Positions 35,304 to 43,507 of a stretch of 64,000 nt of DNA are shown one piece after another. A model generated the notes under the pieces. The model made no database searches. It worked only from the letters and a program-made list of their open reading frames with translations, and had not been told where the DNA came from. A program made the translations under genes and the position numbers. Location: contig NC_016109.1 of NCBI RefSeq assembly GCF_000269985.1, positions 2,852,001-2,916,000 of the forward strand, given 5' to 3'. This DNA comes from Kitasatospora setae KM-6054. GTDB taxonomy: Bacteria > Actinomycetota > Actinomycetes > Streptomycetales > Streptomycetaceae. Within the stretch, counting starts at the first letter, position 1. Every line of letters starts with the position of its first letter.

Positions 35304-35530
35304 ATGCTGTTACTGCTGTCACCTGCGGTTTCCCTTGGCGACATCGACAACTGTACACGGTCGTCGCCCCCGGCCCTAATCTGTTCCGGCACCCCCGAGA
35401 GGGGGTCCGTGACAGGCACCGCGGCAGACCTCGGAGCGGACTCCGCGACGGGCCCGCAGGGCGGACCCGCCCGGCACCCGAGGGGTCGCACCCCCGGGAG
35501 CGGCGACGAGAACGGTCGCGGAAACACCGA

Positions 35531-35559
35531 AGGCCGCCGCCCTGTTCGGGCAGCGGCCT
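35531..35559 (-). terminator. Terminator after tRNA-Ala copies 2 and 3
   Basis: AGGCCGCTGCCC and GGGCGGCGGCCT on the minus strand form a 12-bp stem with one G-U pair, followed by TCGGTGTTTCCG. It starts 13 nt after the 3' end of copy 2, so copies 2 and 3 probably form one unit and copy 1 another. Confidence 0.7.
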
Positions 35560-35572
35560 CGCGGAACTGCTG

Positions 35573-35645
35573 TGGAGCTAAGGAGAATCGAACTCCTGAC
35601 CTATTGCATGCCATGCAATCGCTCTACCAACTGAGCTATAGCCCC
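35573..35645 (-). tRNA. tRNA-Ala (anticodon GGC), copy 2
   Basis: Same 73-nt sequence and cloverleaf as the copy at 35231-35303. It lies 38 bp downstream of copy 3, with no promoter evident between them, so the two are probably processed from one transcript. Confidence 0.97.
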
Positions 35646-35683
35646 GCGACACTGACGACCACTCACGGACCACCGGTGCGGAG

Positions 35684-35756
35684 TGGAGCTAAGGAGAATC
35701 GAACTCCTGACCTATTGCATGCCATGCAATCGCTCTACCAACTGAGCTATAGCCCC
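35684..35756 (-). tRNA. tRNA-Ala (anticodon GGC), copy 3
   Basis: Same sequence as the other two copies and first in transcription order. A good promoter (35817-35846) lies about 54 nt upstream of its 5' end. CCA is not encoded. Confidence 0.97.
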
Positions 35757-35816
35757 GCAGTTCCGCGACTCCCGCCCCCGGTTTCCCGTCTGCGTTCTTC
35801 GCTGCGAACGAGGAAG

Positions 35817-35846
35817 ACTCTAGCTGGTCAGAGCCGGAACTGTGAA
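35817..35846 (-). promoter_or_regulatory. Strong promoter of the tRNA-Ala genes
   Basis: Coding strand TTCACA (35846-35841, five of six matches to TTGACA), 18-bp spacer, TAGAGT (35822-35817). The predicted start near 35810 gives a leader of about 54 nt to copy 3. Confidence 0.75.
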
Positions 35847-35912
35847 ATCCGGGTCGGTCGGCCGGCCGTCAGGTCCCGCCTCGGCTTCCGCCTCAGGCTT
35901 CGGGCCGCCGCC

Positions 35913-36560
35913 TCAGGCCTCGTCGCCGATGACCGGTTGCGGCAGGGTGCCCGCGTTGTGCTCCAGCAGTCGCCAACCGCGCGAGTCCTGGCCGAGCACC
36001 GACCAGCAGCAGTTGGAGAGGCCGCCGAAGCGCTCCCACAACGTCGGCTCCAGGCCCAGCATCCGGCCGATCATGGTGCGGATGGTGCCGCCGTGGCTGA
36101 CCACCACCAGGGTGCCGCCCTCCGGCAGCTTCTCCACCGCGTCCAGCACCACCGGAACGGAGCGGTCGGCCACCTCGGTGGCCAGCTCGCCGCCGCCGCG
36201 CCGGACCTGCTCGCCGTTCGCCCACGCCTCGTACTGCTCCGGGTAGCGGGCCCGGATCTCGGCGTTGGTGAGCCCCTGCCACTCCCCCGCGTAGGTCTCC
36301 CGCAGGCCCTCGTCGTGGTGCACTTCGAGGCCGGTGAGCACGGAGAGCTCGGCAGCGGTGTGCCGGGCCCGCTGCAGGTCGGAGGAGATCAGCAGGTCGG
36401 GCCGCAGCCCGGCGAGCAGTCGGGCCGCCCGCTTGGCCTGGAAGACGCCCTGGTCGGTGAGCTCGATGTCGGTGGTGCCCTGGAACCTCGATTCGAGGTT
36501 CCAGGAGGTCTGGCCGTGCCGCCAGAAGACGATGCGCGGCCAGGCCCCGGGGCGGCTCAG
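35913..36560 (-). CDS. Histidine phosphatase (phosphoglycerate mutase-like)
   Basis: About 215 residues. The catalytic RHG motif is in IVFWRHGQTSWNLESRFQGT, the acid/His region is GLRETYAGEWQGLT and the second catalytic His is in LVVVSHGGTIRTMI. Members act on phospho-sugars; the actinobacterial branch next to rsfS includes glucosyl-3-phosphoglycerate phosphatase-like enzymes, but substrate cannot be fixed. No ATG, GTG or TTG lies at a sensible place. The best start is CTG 36560, overlapping the rsfS stop as CTGA, with GGAGG 6 nt upstream, so translation is probably coupled to rsfS. Confidence 0.9.
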   Translation of the reverse strand: MSRPGAWPRIVFWRHGQTSWNLESRFQGTTDIELTDQGVFQAKRAARLLAGLRPDLLISSDLQRARHTAAELSVLTGLEVHHDEGLRETYAGEWQGLTNAEIRARYPEQYEAWANGEQVRRGGGELATEVADRSVPVVLDAVEKLPEGGTLVVVSHGGTIRTMIGRMLGLEPTLWERFGGLSNCCWSVLGQDSRGWRLLEHNAGTLPQPVIGDEA

Positions 36561-36994
36561 AGGTCGCCTCCGGAGACGGCGTTGCCAGCGGCGTCGGTGA
36601 CGGCGTTCTCCGGGCGATTGCGGGTGGCCAGCGCCTCCTCGGGGAGCGGCAGCTCGGGGCAGTCCTTCCAGAGGCGGTCGAGCGAGTAGAAGGAGCGCTC
36701 CTCGGAGTGCTGGACGTGCACCACGATGTCCAGGTAGTCGAGCAGGATCCAACGGCCCTCGCGCTCGCCCTCCCGGCGCACCGGCTTCACGTCGAGCTTC
36801 TCGCGCAGCTGGTCCTCGATCTCCTCGGCGATCGCCCGCACCTGGCGGTCGTTCGCGGCGGAGGCGATCAGGAAGGCGTCGGTGATCGACAGCACCTCGC
36901 TGACGTCGAAGGCGATGATGTCGTGCGCCAGCTTGTCGGCCGCCGCCTGCGCGGCGACGGTGATGAGTTCCTGGCTTCGGTCGGTGACGGTCAC
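36557..36994 (-). CDS. rsfS: Ribosomal silencing factor RsfS
   Basis: A 145-residue protein of the RsfS/Iojap family, which binds L14 on the 50S subunit and blocks subunit joining during starvation. Core motifs: ADKLAHDIIAFDVSEVLSIT, DAFLIASAANDRQVRAIAEE, GREGRWILLDYLDIVVHVQH-like EGRWILLDYLDIVVHVQH and RSFYSLDRLW. A C-terminal tail of about 30 residues exceeds the usual length. It starts at GTG 36994 and overlaps the phosphatase gene by four bases. nadD and the LytR_C gene lie upstream on the same strand, the classic nadD-rsfS neighbourhood, though a terminator at 37049-37083 separates them. Confidence 0.94.
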   Translation of the reverse strand: MTVTDRSQELITVAAQAAADKLAHDIIAFDVSEVLSITDAFLIASAANDRQVRAIAEEIEDQLREKLDVKPVRREGEREGRWILLDYLDIVVHVQHSEERSFYSLDRLWKDCPELPLPEEALATRNRPENAVTDAAGNAVSGGDL

Positions 36995-37048
36995 GATGCT
37001 CTTCCGGATCGGCTGTGGGGATACCCTCCCAGGATCTCACGAACGCGA

Positions 37049-37083
37049 CGGAGCCCCCGAGCGTTTTCCGCCCGGGGGCTCCG
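37049..37083 (-). terminator. Terminator between the LytR_C gene and rsfS
   Basis: CGGAGCCCCCG and CGGGGGCTCCG, an 11-bp perfect stem around a 13-nt loop. It implies rsfS has its own promoter; GGTATCCC (minus strand, about 20-30 nt above the start) is a weak candidate. Confidence 0.75.
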
Positions 37084-37246
37084 ACCGGCCCCGCATCGAC
37101 CCCGTACCGGCCGCCTACCGGCCTCACGCCGGCCCGGTACCGGGCCCTCCCGGCAGCAGCCCGGCACCAGCCCCGCGCCGCGCGTCCTCGGGGCCTCCCG
37201 GCCCCGGCGGCACACCGGAAGCGCCCCGGCTACCGGCGGCCGGCCG

Positions 37247-39361
37247 TCACTGCGTCTTCTGCGACGGCGGCTGGTAGTCCTTGCCGATCACCAGCACCAG
37301 GTCCGCGTTCTGCGCGTCGGTGATCTTCTTCACCACCGAGTCCGGCAGGCCCATGCTGGTCGCCAGGGTGAGGGCGGCCGGCTGCTTGGCGTCGTCGGTG
37401 TAGCGGATCTCGGAGACCGCCTGCTCGGGCGCCTTCGCGCTGGAGGGCAGCGGGTCCATGCCCGAGTTGATCACCGCGACCTTCGCGGCGGCCCCCGAGG
37501 TGTCGCTGCCGGAGGCGTTGACCACCGTGACGCGGGTGGAGCCGCCGGTGCCCTTGACGCTGCCGAGGGCACCGCCGAGGATCTCCTTCACCTGCTTGCC
37601 CGCGGTGGCGTCGTCCAGGGTGCCGTCGGCCTTGGTGGTGAGCACGGCGGTGGACAGGTGCCCGGCCTTGGCCTGCTTGGCCAGGTTGACCAGCACGCCG
37701 GCCAGCGCGTTCTCCGGGAGCGACGGGTCGGCGACGGAGTTCATCCGGCGCACGTCGTCGGTGGCGTCCGCCATGGTGACCGGCATCGTGTTGATCACCG
37801 CGGACATCACCTGGCCGAAGCGGGCCAGCTGGGCGTCCCGCTTCTCCCCGGGTGCCTGCAGGGTCGCGTAGGCGACGGCGGCGTGGCCGTTCAGCAGGAC
37901 GTCCTTGCCCGCCGGGGCGAGCACCTTGCCGTCGGCCTTGTTGTCCTCGCGCACCTCGGCGTTGGTGTCGACCCTGACGCCGCCGAGCTGGGAGACCAGC
38001 AGCAGCAGGTAGGGGGTGTCCAGCCGCCAGGTGCCGGCCACCTTGGCGCCGAGCACCGAGGTCAGGCCCTCGCGGGTGGCGGACGCGCCGACCTCGTCCA
38101 GGGACTTGCCGACCGTGGTGGTGACGGAGTCCCCGTTGCTGGGCAGCTGCAGGGTGTCCGGCAGCAGCAGGACGGTCGCCTTCCTCCCGCCCTCGTCGTC
38201 GACCAGCAGCGCGGTGGTGACCTTGCCCTGCGGGTCCCGCAGGTGCACCACGTTCACGTACCGGCCGCCGACCGCCTTGGTCGCGTCGTCACCGCCGCCG
38301 AACTTCCCGGCCCACCACAGGTAGCCCACGCCGCCCGCCGCCAGCACCGCGACCGCCACCAGCAGCGAGACCAGCCGGTTGCGCAGCCGGCGCCGGCGCT
38401 CGGCCCGCACCTCGCTGCGCGACTCGGCGAACTTCAGCCAGTCGATCGCGTCCTCGGACTCCTCCGTCTGCTCGTCGACGAAGCTGAACTCGCCCGTGGT
38501 GTACGACTCTCCGCCCTTGGCCTTCGCCCGGGCCGCCGCGGCTGCCGACCGGCCGCCGACCAGCTCGGACGGCTCCTCCGCCGGCGCGGCCACCGGTGTC
38601 GGCGTCGGCACCGGAGCCGGCACCGGAGCGGACGCCCTCGAACGCGCCCGCGGCGGCACCACCCCGGCGGCCGGCCCGGCCGGAGCCGCGCCCACCCCGC
38701 CCGCGGCACCCACCGGATCCACCGGTGCCACCGGTGCCTGCACGGGCGCCTGCGCCGGAGCAGCGGACGCGGCCGTCTCCTGGTAGGGCCCCCGCGCGGA
38801 CGACTGCTGCCCGTAGTAGGGGTCGTAGGACTGCTGCCCGTACGCCTCCCCGCCGCCCTGCTGCTCGCCGAACTGCCCCTGGTGGCCGCGCTGTTCGAAC
38901 CCCTGCGACTCGTAGCCGCCCTGCTCGTAACCGCCCTGCTCGTACCCGGCCTGCTCGTACCCGCTCTGGCCGTAGCCGCCCTGCTGGTACCCGGACGCCT
39001 CGTACCCGGACGCCTCGTAGCCGCGCTGTTCGAACCCCTGGGCCTGGTACCCGCCCTGCTGGCCGCCGCCGTACGGATCCTGCGGGTACGCCCCGGTCCC
39101 GGTGTCGGCACCGGCCCCGGGCTGCCGGTACTGCGCCCCGTACTGGTCGTACTGGTCGTACTGACCGCCGCCCTGCCCGTACCCCTGCTGCTGCTCGTAG
39201 CCCTGCTGCCGTGCCTGCGGCTGCTGCTCGTAGCCCTCGTAGCCCGGTTGCTGCTGCGCGTAGTAGTCGGGCTGCGGCTGCTCCGGCTGCGGGTGGGGGC
39301 GGCGGGGCTGGGGGGGCTGCTGCTGGCCGAACCAGTTCTGGTCGTCGGACGTTCCGGTCAC
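37247..39361 (-). CDS. LytR C-terminal-domain membrane protein with degenerate LCP domain
   Basis: A 704-residue protein. Residues 1-190 are low-complexity Gln/Gly/Tyr-rich (repeated GYEQG), then a Pro/Ala linker and a basic stretch. One membrane span follows at about residues 332-353 (LVSLLVAVAVLAAGGVGYLWW). The extracytoplasmic part resembles LytR-CpsA-Psr domains but lacks the usual RSDT core, and it ends in a LytR_C domain (STRVTVVNASGSDTSGAAAK onward). LCP enzymes attach wall polymers to peptidoglycan; this copy is probably non-catalytic (inference). GTG 39361 has AGGAGG 7 nt upstream and overlaps the nadD end region by position, so it follows nadD without a gap. Confidence 0.85.
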   Translation of the reverse strand: MTGTSDDQNWFGQQQPPQPRRPHPQPEQPQPDYYAQQQPGYEGYEQQPQARQQGYEQQQGYGQGGGQYDQYDQYGAQYRQPGAGADTGTGAYPQDPYGGGQQGGYQAQGFEQRGYEASGYEASGYQQGGYGQSGYEQAGYEQGGYEQGGYESQGFEQRGHQGQFGEQQGGGEAYGQQSYDPYYGQQSSARGPYQETAASAAPAQAPVQAPVAPVDPVGAAGGVGAAPAGPAAGVVPPRARSRASAPVPAPVPTPTPVAAPAEEPSELVGGRSAAAAARAKAKGGESYTTGEFSFVDEQTEESEDAIDWLKFAESRSEVRAERRRRLRNRLVSLLVAVAVLAAGGVGYLWWAGKFGGGDDATKAVGGRYVNVVHLRDPQGKVTTALLVDDEGGRKATVLLLPDTLQLPSNGDSVTTTVGKSLDEVGASATREGLTSVLGAKVAGTWRLDTPYLLLLVSQLGGVRVDTNAEVREDNKADGKVLAPAGKDVLLNGHAAVAYATLQAPGEKRDAQLARFGQVMSAVINTMPVTMADATDDVRRMNSVADPSLPENALAGVLVNLAKQAKAGHLSTAVLTTKADGTLDDATAGKQVKEILGGALGSVKGTGGSTRVTVVNASGSDTSGAAAKVAVINSGMDPLPSSAKAPEQAVSEIRYTDDAKQPAALTLATSMGLPDSVVKKITDAQNADLVLVIGKDYQPPSQKTQ
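38910..39030 (-). repeat. 15-bp tandem repeats encoding GYEQG-type units
   Basis: About eight 15-bp units such as CTGCTCGTAGCCGCC on the plus strand, each encoding a five-residue unit (GYEQG, GYEQA, GYEAS, GYGQS). They lie inside the Gln/Gly/Tyr-rich tail of the LytR_C-type protein. Copy number is likely to vary between strains. Confidence 0.8.
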
Positions 39362-39380
39362 GTCGTCCCTCCTGGGGGCA

Positions 39381-40043
39381 TCAAGGCCGGGCCGACGCGT
39401 ACAGCGCCCGCTTGTGGATGTATCGGACCACGCCGTCCGGCACCAGGTACCAGATGGGTTCGCCCTTGGCGACGCGCACCCGGCAGTCGGTGGAGGAGAT
39501 GGCGAGCGCGGGCACCTCGACGAGCGAGACGCCGCCGACCGGCAGGCCGGTGTCGGAGAGAGTATGGCCCGGCCTGGTGCAGCCGATGAAGTGCGCGAGG
39601 TCGAAGAGTTCCTCGGAGGAGCGCCAGGAGATGATCTGGGCGAGGGCGTCGGCGCCGGTGATGAAGAAGAGCTCGGCGTCGGGGTGGAGGCTGCGCAGGT
39701 CGCGCAGCGTGTCCACGGTGTAGGTGGGGCCGTCGCGGTCGATGTCGATCCGGCTGACCGAGAACTGGGGGTTCTCCGCGGTGGCGATCACCGTCATCAG
39801 GTAGCGGTCCTCGGCCGGCGAGACCTGCCGGTCGGACTTCTGCCAGGGCTGGCCGGTGGGGACGAAGACCACCTCGTCCAGTTGGAAGGCGCTCGCCACC
39901 TCGCTCGCGGCGACCAGGTGCCCGTGGTGGATGGGGTCGAAGGTGCCGCCCATCACGCCCAGCCGTCGCCTGCGCGAACCCTCGCCCGGTGCGGAGGTGC
40001 CCGGCGCCACGTTCGTCCCGGAGGTCTCGACCTGCTCTCTCAT
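39381..40043 (-). CDS. nadD: Nicotinate-nucleotide adenylyltransferase
   Basis: A 220-residue NMN/NaMN adenylyltransferase making deamido-NAD from NaMN and ATP. The nucleotidyltransferase motif is [20 protein letters not shown] (about residues 28-47) and the second is [13 protein letters not shown], the ISSTxxR signature. About 27 extra N-terminal residues ([20 protein letters not shown]) precede the core. ATG 40043 has AAGGTG about 8-13 nt upstream; a start nearer the core is not supported. The following LytR_C gene is immediately adjacent. Confidence 0.95.
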   Translation of the reverse strand: MREQVETSGTNVAPGTSAPGEGSRRRRLGVMGGTFDPIHHGHLVAASEVASAFQLDEVVFVPTGQPWQKSDRQVSPAEDRYLMTVIATAENPQFSVSRIDIDRDGPTYTVDTLRDLRSLHPDAELFFITGADALAQIISWRSSEELFDLAHFIGCTRPGHTLSDTGLPVGGVSLVEVPALAISSTDCRVRVAKGEPIWYLVPDGVVRYIHKRALYASARP

Positions 40044-40233
40044 GGCGCCACACCTTACGCGACCCGGATGTCCCGGGGGATTCCCCGTCGACGGCCCCGG
40101 GCCCACCGGTACCCGCGGACCGTGAACAGAGCACCGCGCGCCACCCACCGAGCACCACGCACCGCCGCCCCGGGCCGCGGCTACTCAGCGGACGGGGCGG
40201 CGGTGCGGCGGGACGGCCGGGTCGGCCGCCGGA

Positions 40234-40383
40234 TCAGCGGTCGCGGTTGAAGCGGGTGGTGATGAACAGCAGGAGCAGCAGGATGAACAGCGCCGAGCCA
40301 CCCGTCAGCAGGGGGTTGAGGCTGTCGTGGTTGCCGCCTTCCTCGGCGAGGCGGGCGATGGCGGGCAGGGCGGCAGTGGTCAT
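40234..40383 (-). CDS. Tiny single-span membrane protein (49 aa)
   Basis: A 49-residue ORF, MTTAALPAIARLAEEGGNHD followed by SLNPLLTGGSALFILLLLLF and ITTRFNRDR. One hydrophobic helix with Gly at its start and a basic C-terminus, so an N-out/C-in small membrane protein. ATG 40383 has GAAGGT about 12 nt upstream. Codon use follows the high-GC third-position pattern. It sits just upstream of nadD on the same strand. Similar small proteins occur at this place in streptomycetes; function unknown. Confidence 0.7.
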   Translation of the reverse strand: MTTAALPAIARLAEEGGNHDSLNPLLTGGSALFILLLLLFITTRFNRDR

Positions 40384-40575
40384 GGTCTGCGGGACCTTCT
40401 CGGCTCGGTGAGGACCAGGCGGTCACGGACCGTGCGGCCCGCGCGCTCATCGTACGGGGGGCTGACACGCAACCGCGCGGCGGCCCACCGCGTCTGACCC
40501 CTCGTGAGCGTCGGGCCGGCCGGCCGCGCGTCGGCGGCTCCGGGTTCCGGCCCGGGAACCGGCCCCGGCAAGGGG

Positions 40576-40806
40576 TCAGCCCAGGTCGTCGGCCGCCGTG
40601 CGCCCGGCCTGCCCGGTCCGCTCGGCCTCGCGGGTGGCGGCGCGCGCCGCGTCGCGCTTGGCGCCGTCCCGGCTCGCCCGGGCCAGGGCCCAGACCATCA
40701 GACCGACTCCGACGAAGGAGGCGATCAGGATGATCCGCAGGAACAGACCGGGGCCGTCCTCGCTGGAGATCGGTCCGGCGAGCTGGACCAGGGCGGCAGG
40801 GGACAT
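40576..40806 (-). CDS. Small membrane protein (76 aa)
   Basis: A 76-residue protein: short N-terminus (MSPAALVQLAGPISSEDGPG), one membrane span (LFLRIILIASFVGVGLMVWA) and a charged Arg/Lys/Asp/Glu/Ala-rich cytoplasmic tail of 30 residues. ATG 40806 has AAGGAG 7 nt upstream. It is transcribed ahead of the 49-residue membrane protein and nadD. No family recognised. Confidence 0.75.
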   Translation of the reverse strand: MSPAALVQLAGPISSEDGPGLFLRIILIASFVGVGLMVWALARASRDGAKRDAARAATREAERTGQAGRTAADDLG

Positions 40807-40887
40807 CACGGGCTCCTTGTTCGGTACGGCAGTGCCAGGGTAGTCCCGTTTACCGCCGCGCCCGCCCGGCACCCCCGGGGCGTCCGG

Positions 40888-40935
40888 GCGGTGCGCGGAA
40901 CGGGCTGCGGAGCGGTGCGCGGAACGGGCTGCGGG
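40888..40935. repeat. Two tandem 24-bp repeats
   Basis: Two consecutive copies of a 24-bp unit beginning GCGGTGCGCGGAACGGGCTG, differing only in the last base. They lie in the divergent region between the 76-residue membrane protein gene and the M48 peptidase gene. Confidence 0.85.
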
Positions 40936-41091
40936 GCGGGCCCCGGGGAAGCGCCCCGGCCCCTCCCCCGGCCGGTCCGGACGGCGTAGCGTGACCGCGG
41001 GGACGAGTACGTACACAGCGACGTTGAAGTGGAAAGCAGCGGGGGCCGGCCGGGGAGGCCGGTGCCGGCGTCGATCCAGGAGAGGTACTCA

Positions 41092-42183
41092 ATGACCGAC
41101 ATGACCAAGGGTTCCGCACCGAGCCGCCGGCGCCAGCGCTTCCCGGAGATCTCCACCCGGGCCTGGGAGCACCCGGCGGACCGCTCCGGGCTGGTGGCGA
41201 TGCGCAAGCTCAGCGGCTTCGACGACGTCCTGAAGAAGCTGGCCGGTCTGGTGTCGGAGCGCAGCGTGCGCCTGATGTTCCTGGCCACCGCGGTCAAGAC
41301 GTCGGAGCGTCAGTTCCCGGAGCTGTACGACATGGTGCGGGACGCCGCGTACGTCCTCGACCTGGAGAAGGTCCCGGACCTGTACGTCTCGCAGGACCCG
41401 AAGGTCAACGCGTACTGCATCGGCATGGAGACCCCGGTGATCGTGGTCACCACCGGCCTGGTCGAGCTGATGGACGAGGAGGAGCTGCGCGCGGTGATCG
41501 GCCACGAGGTCGGTCACGCGATGTCGGGGCACGCCGTCTACCAGACGATGCTGCTGATCCTCACCAACCTGGCGACCCGGGTGGCCTGGATACCGCTGGG
41601 CAACCTGGCGATCATGGCGCTGATCACCGCGCTCAAGGAGTGGTTCCGCAAGGCCGAGCTGTCCAGCGACCGGGCCGGCCTGCTGGCCGGCCAGGACCTG
41701 CAGGCGTCGATGCGGGCGCTGATGAAGCTGGCCGGCGGCGCGCACATGGCCGAGATGAACGTGGACGCGTTCCTGGAGCAGGCCGCCGAGTACGACCGGG
41801 CCGGCGACCTGCGGGACAGCGTGCTGAAGCTGCTCCAGGTGCTGCCGCAGTCGCACCCGTTCGCGGTGGTGCGGGTGTCGCAGCTGAAGAAGTGGGCGGA
41901 GAGCGAGGAGTACCGCTCGATCCTGGCCGGGGCGTACCCGCGCCGCGGCGACGACCCGGACGCCTCGGTCAGCGCGCAGTGGAAGGCCGCCGCCGAGTCG
42001 TACTCGCAGTCGGTGAAGGACAGCAAGGACCCGCTGATGGGCCTGCTCCGCGACCTGGGCAACGGCGTCGGCACGGTCGGCGGCAAGCTCCGCGACACCT
42101 TCACCGGCGCCGGCCGGAGCAACGGCAGCGGCAACGGCAGCGGTGACAGTGACGGCGGCAAGAACGGCGACACCCAGGACTGA
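41092..42183 (+). CDS. M48-family metallopeptidase
   Basis: A 363-residue zinc peptidase. HEVGH is at residues 138-142 (ELRAVIGHEVGHAMSGHAVY); a likely third ligand is in ELSSDRAGLLAGQDL. A hydrophobic stretch (MLLILTNLATRVAWIPLGNLAIMALI, described in parts) follows the motif, as in membrane-associated M48 enzymes, and no signal peptide is present. The tail is Gly/Ser/Asn-rich (about the last 25 residues). ATG 41092 has AGGAGAGG 7-14 nt upstream. It is distinct from HtpX, which is also in this window; substrates unknown. Confidence 0.9.
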   Translation: MTDMTKGSAPSRRRQRFPEISTRAWEHPADRSGLVAMRKLSGFDDVLKKLAGLVSERSVRLMFLATAVKTSERQFPELYDMVRDAAYVLDLEKVPDLYVSQDPKVNAYCIGMETPVIVVTTGLVELMDEEELRAVIGHEVGHAMSGHAVYQTMLLILTNLATRVAWIPLGNLAIMALITALKEWFRKAELSSDRAGLLAGQDLQASMRALMKLAGGAHMAEMNVDAFLEQAAEYDRAGDLRDSVLKLLQVLPQSHPFAVVRVSQLKKWAESEEYRSILAGAYPRRGDDPDASVSAQWKAAAESYSQSVKDSKDPLMGLLRDLGNGVGTVGGKLRDTFTGAGRSNGSGNGSGDSDGGKNGDTQD

Positions 42184-42239
42184 CCGGACGGTCCGACCAC
42201 CGGAAACGACCGCCCGCGCCCCCGCCCGGCCGCCCCGGC

Positions 42240-43304
42240 TCAGCCGGCGATCGCCCCGAGCACCCCGCAGGTCTGCCAGGCCGGCCGGCCGTGGTCGGTC
42301 GGGTCGACGGCCGGCGGGCTGCTCGGGCGGACGCCCGCCGTGGTCGCCAGCAGCGGCTGCAGGTAGTCGGTCTGCCCGGCCGTGCAGGGGCTGGGCCCGG
42401 CCTGCACGGCCGCGTCGACCACCCGCAGCCGGCCGGCGTCCAGGTCGGCGCGGCTGACGTCGACGCGCACCGCCCGGCGCACCGCGTACAGGGTGACCGC
42501 CGGGTCGCTGGTGGTGCCGGCCGGGCGCAGCGCGTACACCAGGGTGTGGTCGGTGGTGAGTTCGAGGGTGTCGGCGTCGAGTTCGCCGACGTGCACGCTG
42601 CCGGCGGTCCTGACGGTGTCGGTGGCCAGGGCCACCTGCCCGGGGTCGAAGCGGACCATCCAGCCGGTGGCGGCGTGGTGCTGGTCGTCGCGGGGCGCGT
42701 TCGTACTGTCGTCGTACTGGGCGAGCTCGCCGGCCGTGAGCAGCTTGCGGACCTGCGCGGTCTCGTTGGCGGTCAGGGTGGCCGGGGCCAGCTCGGAGAG
42801 CACCAGGTACTGCTGGACGGAGTCCAGTGCCCGCTGCACCTGGGAGCCGGTGAAGTGCGCGGTGGCGGTCGCGGCCGGCAGCCCGAACCCGGCGGAGCCG
42901 TCGGCGTACCCGGCGGGCAGCCCGGCGAACGGGGCGGCGTGGTCAGCGGCCGCGGTGACCGTGCCGGCGGGGGCGAGCGGGGTCAGGCTGACGGTCAGCT
43001 GGGTGCCGCTGGGCTGGACGACCTGGCCGCGCGGGGCGCTGATCCCGAAGTAGACGGCCGCGGCGAACGCGAGCACGACCACCAGCAGCAGGGCGAGGGC
43101 CGGCCGGGGCATCGCCAGCCGGCCCCAGCCGCGCGGCCGGGTGGCCCGCCCCAGGGCGCCGGCCAACCGCTCCTGCGCGGACAGCTCCTGGATCCGGGCA
43201 GCACGGACGAACGATTCGTCGAAGACGACGGACCGGAACTCGTCATCGTTGTCGCTGGAACCACCCTCGGGCGTGCCCCCAGGAGGCTCGCGCGGGTCAC
43301 CCAT
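42240..43304 (-). CDS. Membrane-anchored protein with FDESFVRAA motif (large paralog)
   Basis: A 354-residue protein. The cytoplasmic N-terminus contains DDEFRSVVFDESFVRAARIQ followed by ELSAQERLAGALGRATRPRG. One membrane span lies at about residues 67-88 (ALALLLVVVLAFAAAVYFGI), and a secreted domain of about 265 residues with two Cys near the end (PSPCTAG, WQTCGVL) follows. TACCCT 6 nt upstream of ATG 43304 suggests a leaderless mRNA. The next gene on the same strand carries the same N-terminal motif. No enzymatic motif recognised. Confidence 0.8.
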   Translation of the reverse strand: MGDPREPPGGTPEGGSSDNDDEFRSVVFDESFVRAARIQELSAQERLAGALGRATRPRGWGRLAMPRPALALLLVVVLAFAAAVYFGISAPRGQVVQPSGTQLTVSLTPLAPAGTVTAAADHAAPFAGLPAGYADGSAGFGLPAATATAHFTGSQVQRALDSVQQYLVLSELAPATLTANETAQVRKLLTAGELAQYDDSTNAPRDDQHHAATGWMVRFDPGQVALATDTVRTAGSVHVGELDADTLELTTDHTLVYALRPAGTTSDPAVTLYAVRRAVRVDVSRADLDAGRLRVVDAAVQAGPSPCTAGQTDYLQPLLATTAGVRPSSPPAVDPTDHGRPAWQTCGVLGAIAG

Positions 43305-43507
43305 GACACCAGGGTAGACTCGCCGACCGCCCACGACGAGGGTGCGCGGGTAACGAGCGCGCGACGGTGCGTGACGGGGGCGCGAAGCGGCACGGAGCGC
43401 CCCGGATCACCGCAGGGCACCGCAGGAGCCGACCGGGGCCGACCGGCACCGCCGGCCCGTCAGCCGCAGGCCGCCGGCCCTGGCGGCCCCGGCGACCCCG
43501 CCGACCC

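Noticed and set aside
35163..35912. Integration (att) site at the tRNA-Ala genes
   Set aside because: All three tRNAs are intact, the spacers are short and there is no integrase, fragment duplication or atypical DNA nearby.
30384..36689. Very long plus-strand open frame of about 2100 codons across leuS and the tRNA genes
   Set aside because: It runs antisense through leuS, a regulator and three tRNA genes. Its translation is low-complexity Val/Gly/Arg/Leu/His typical of the complementary frame in high-G+C DNA.
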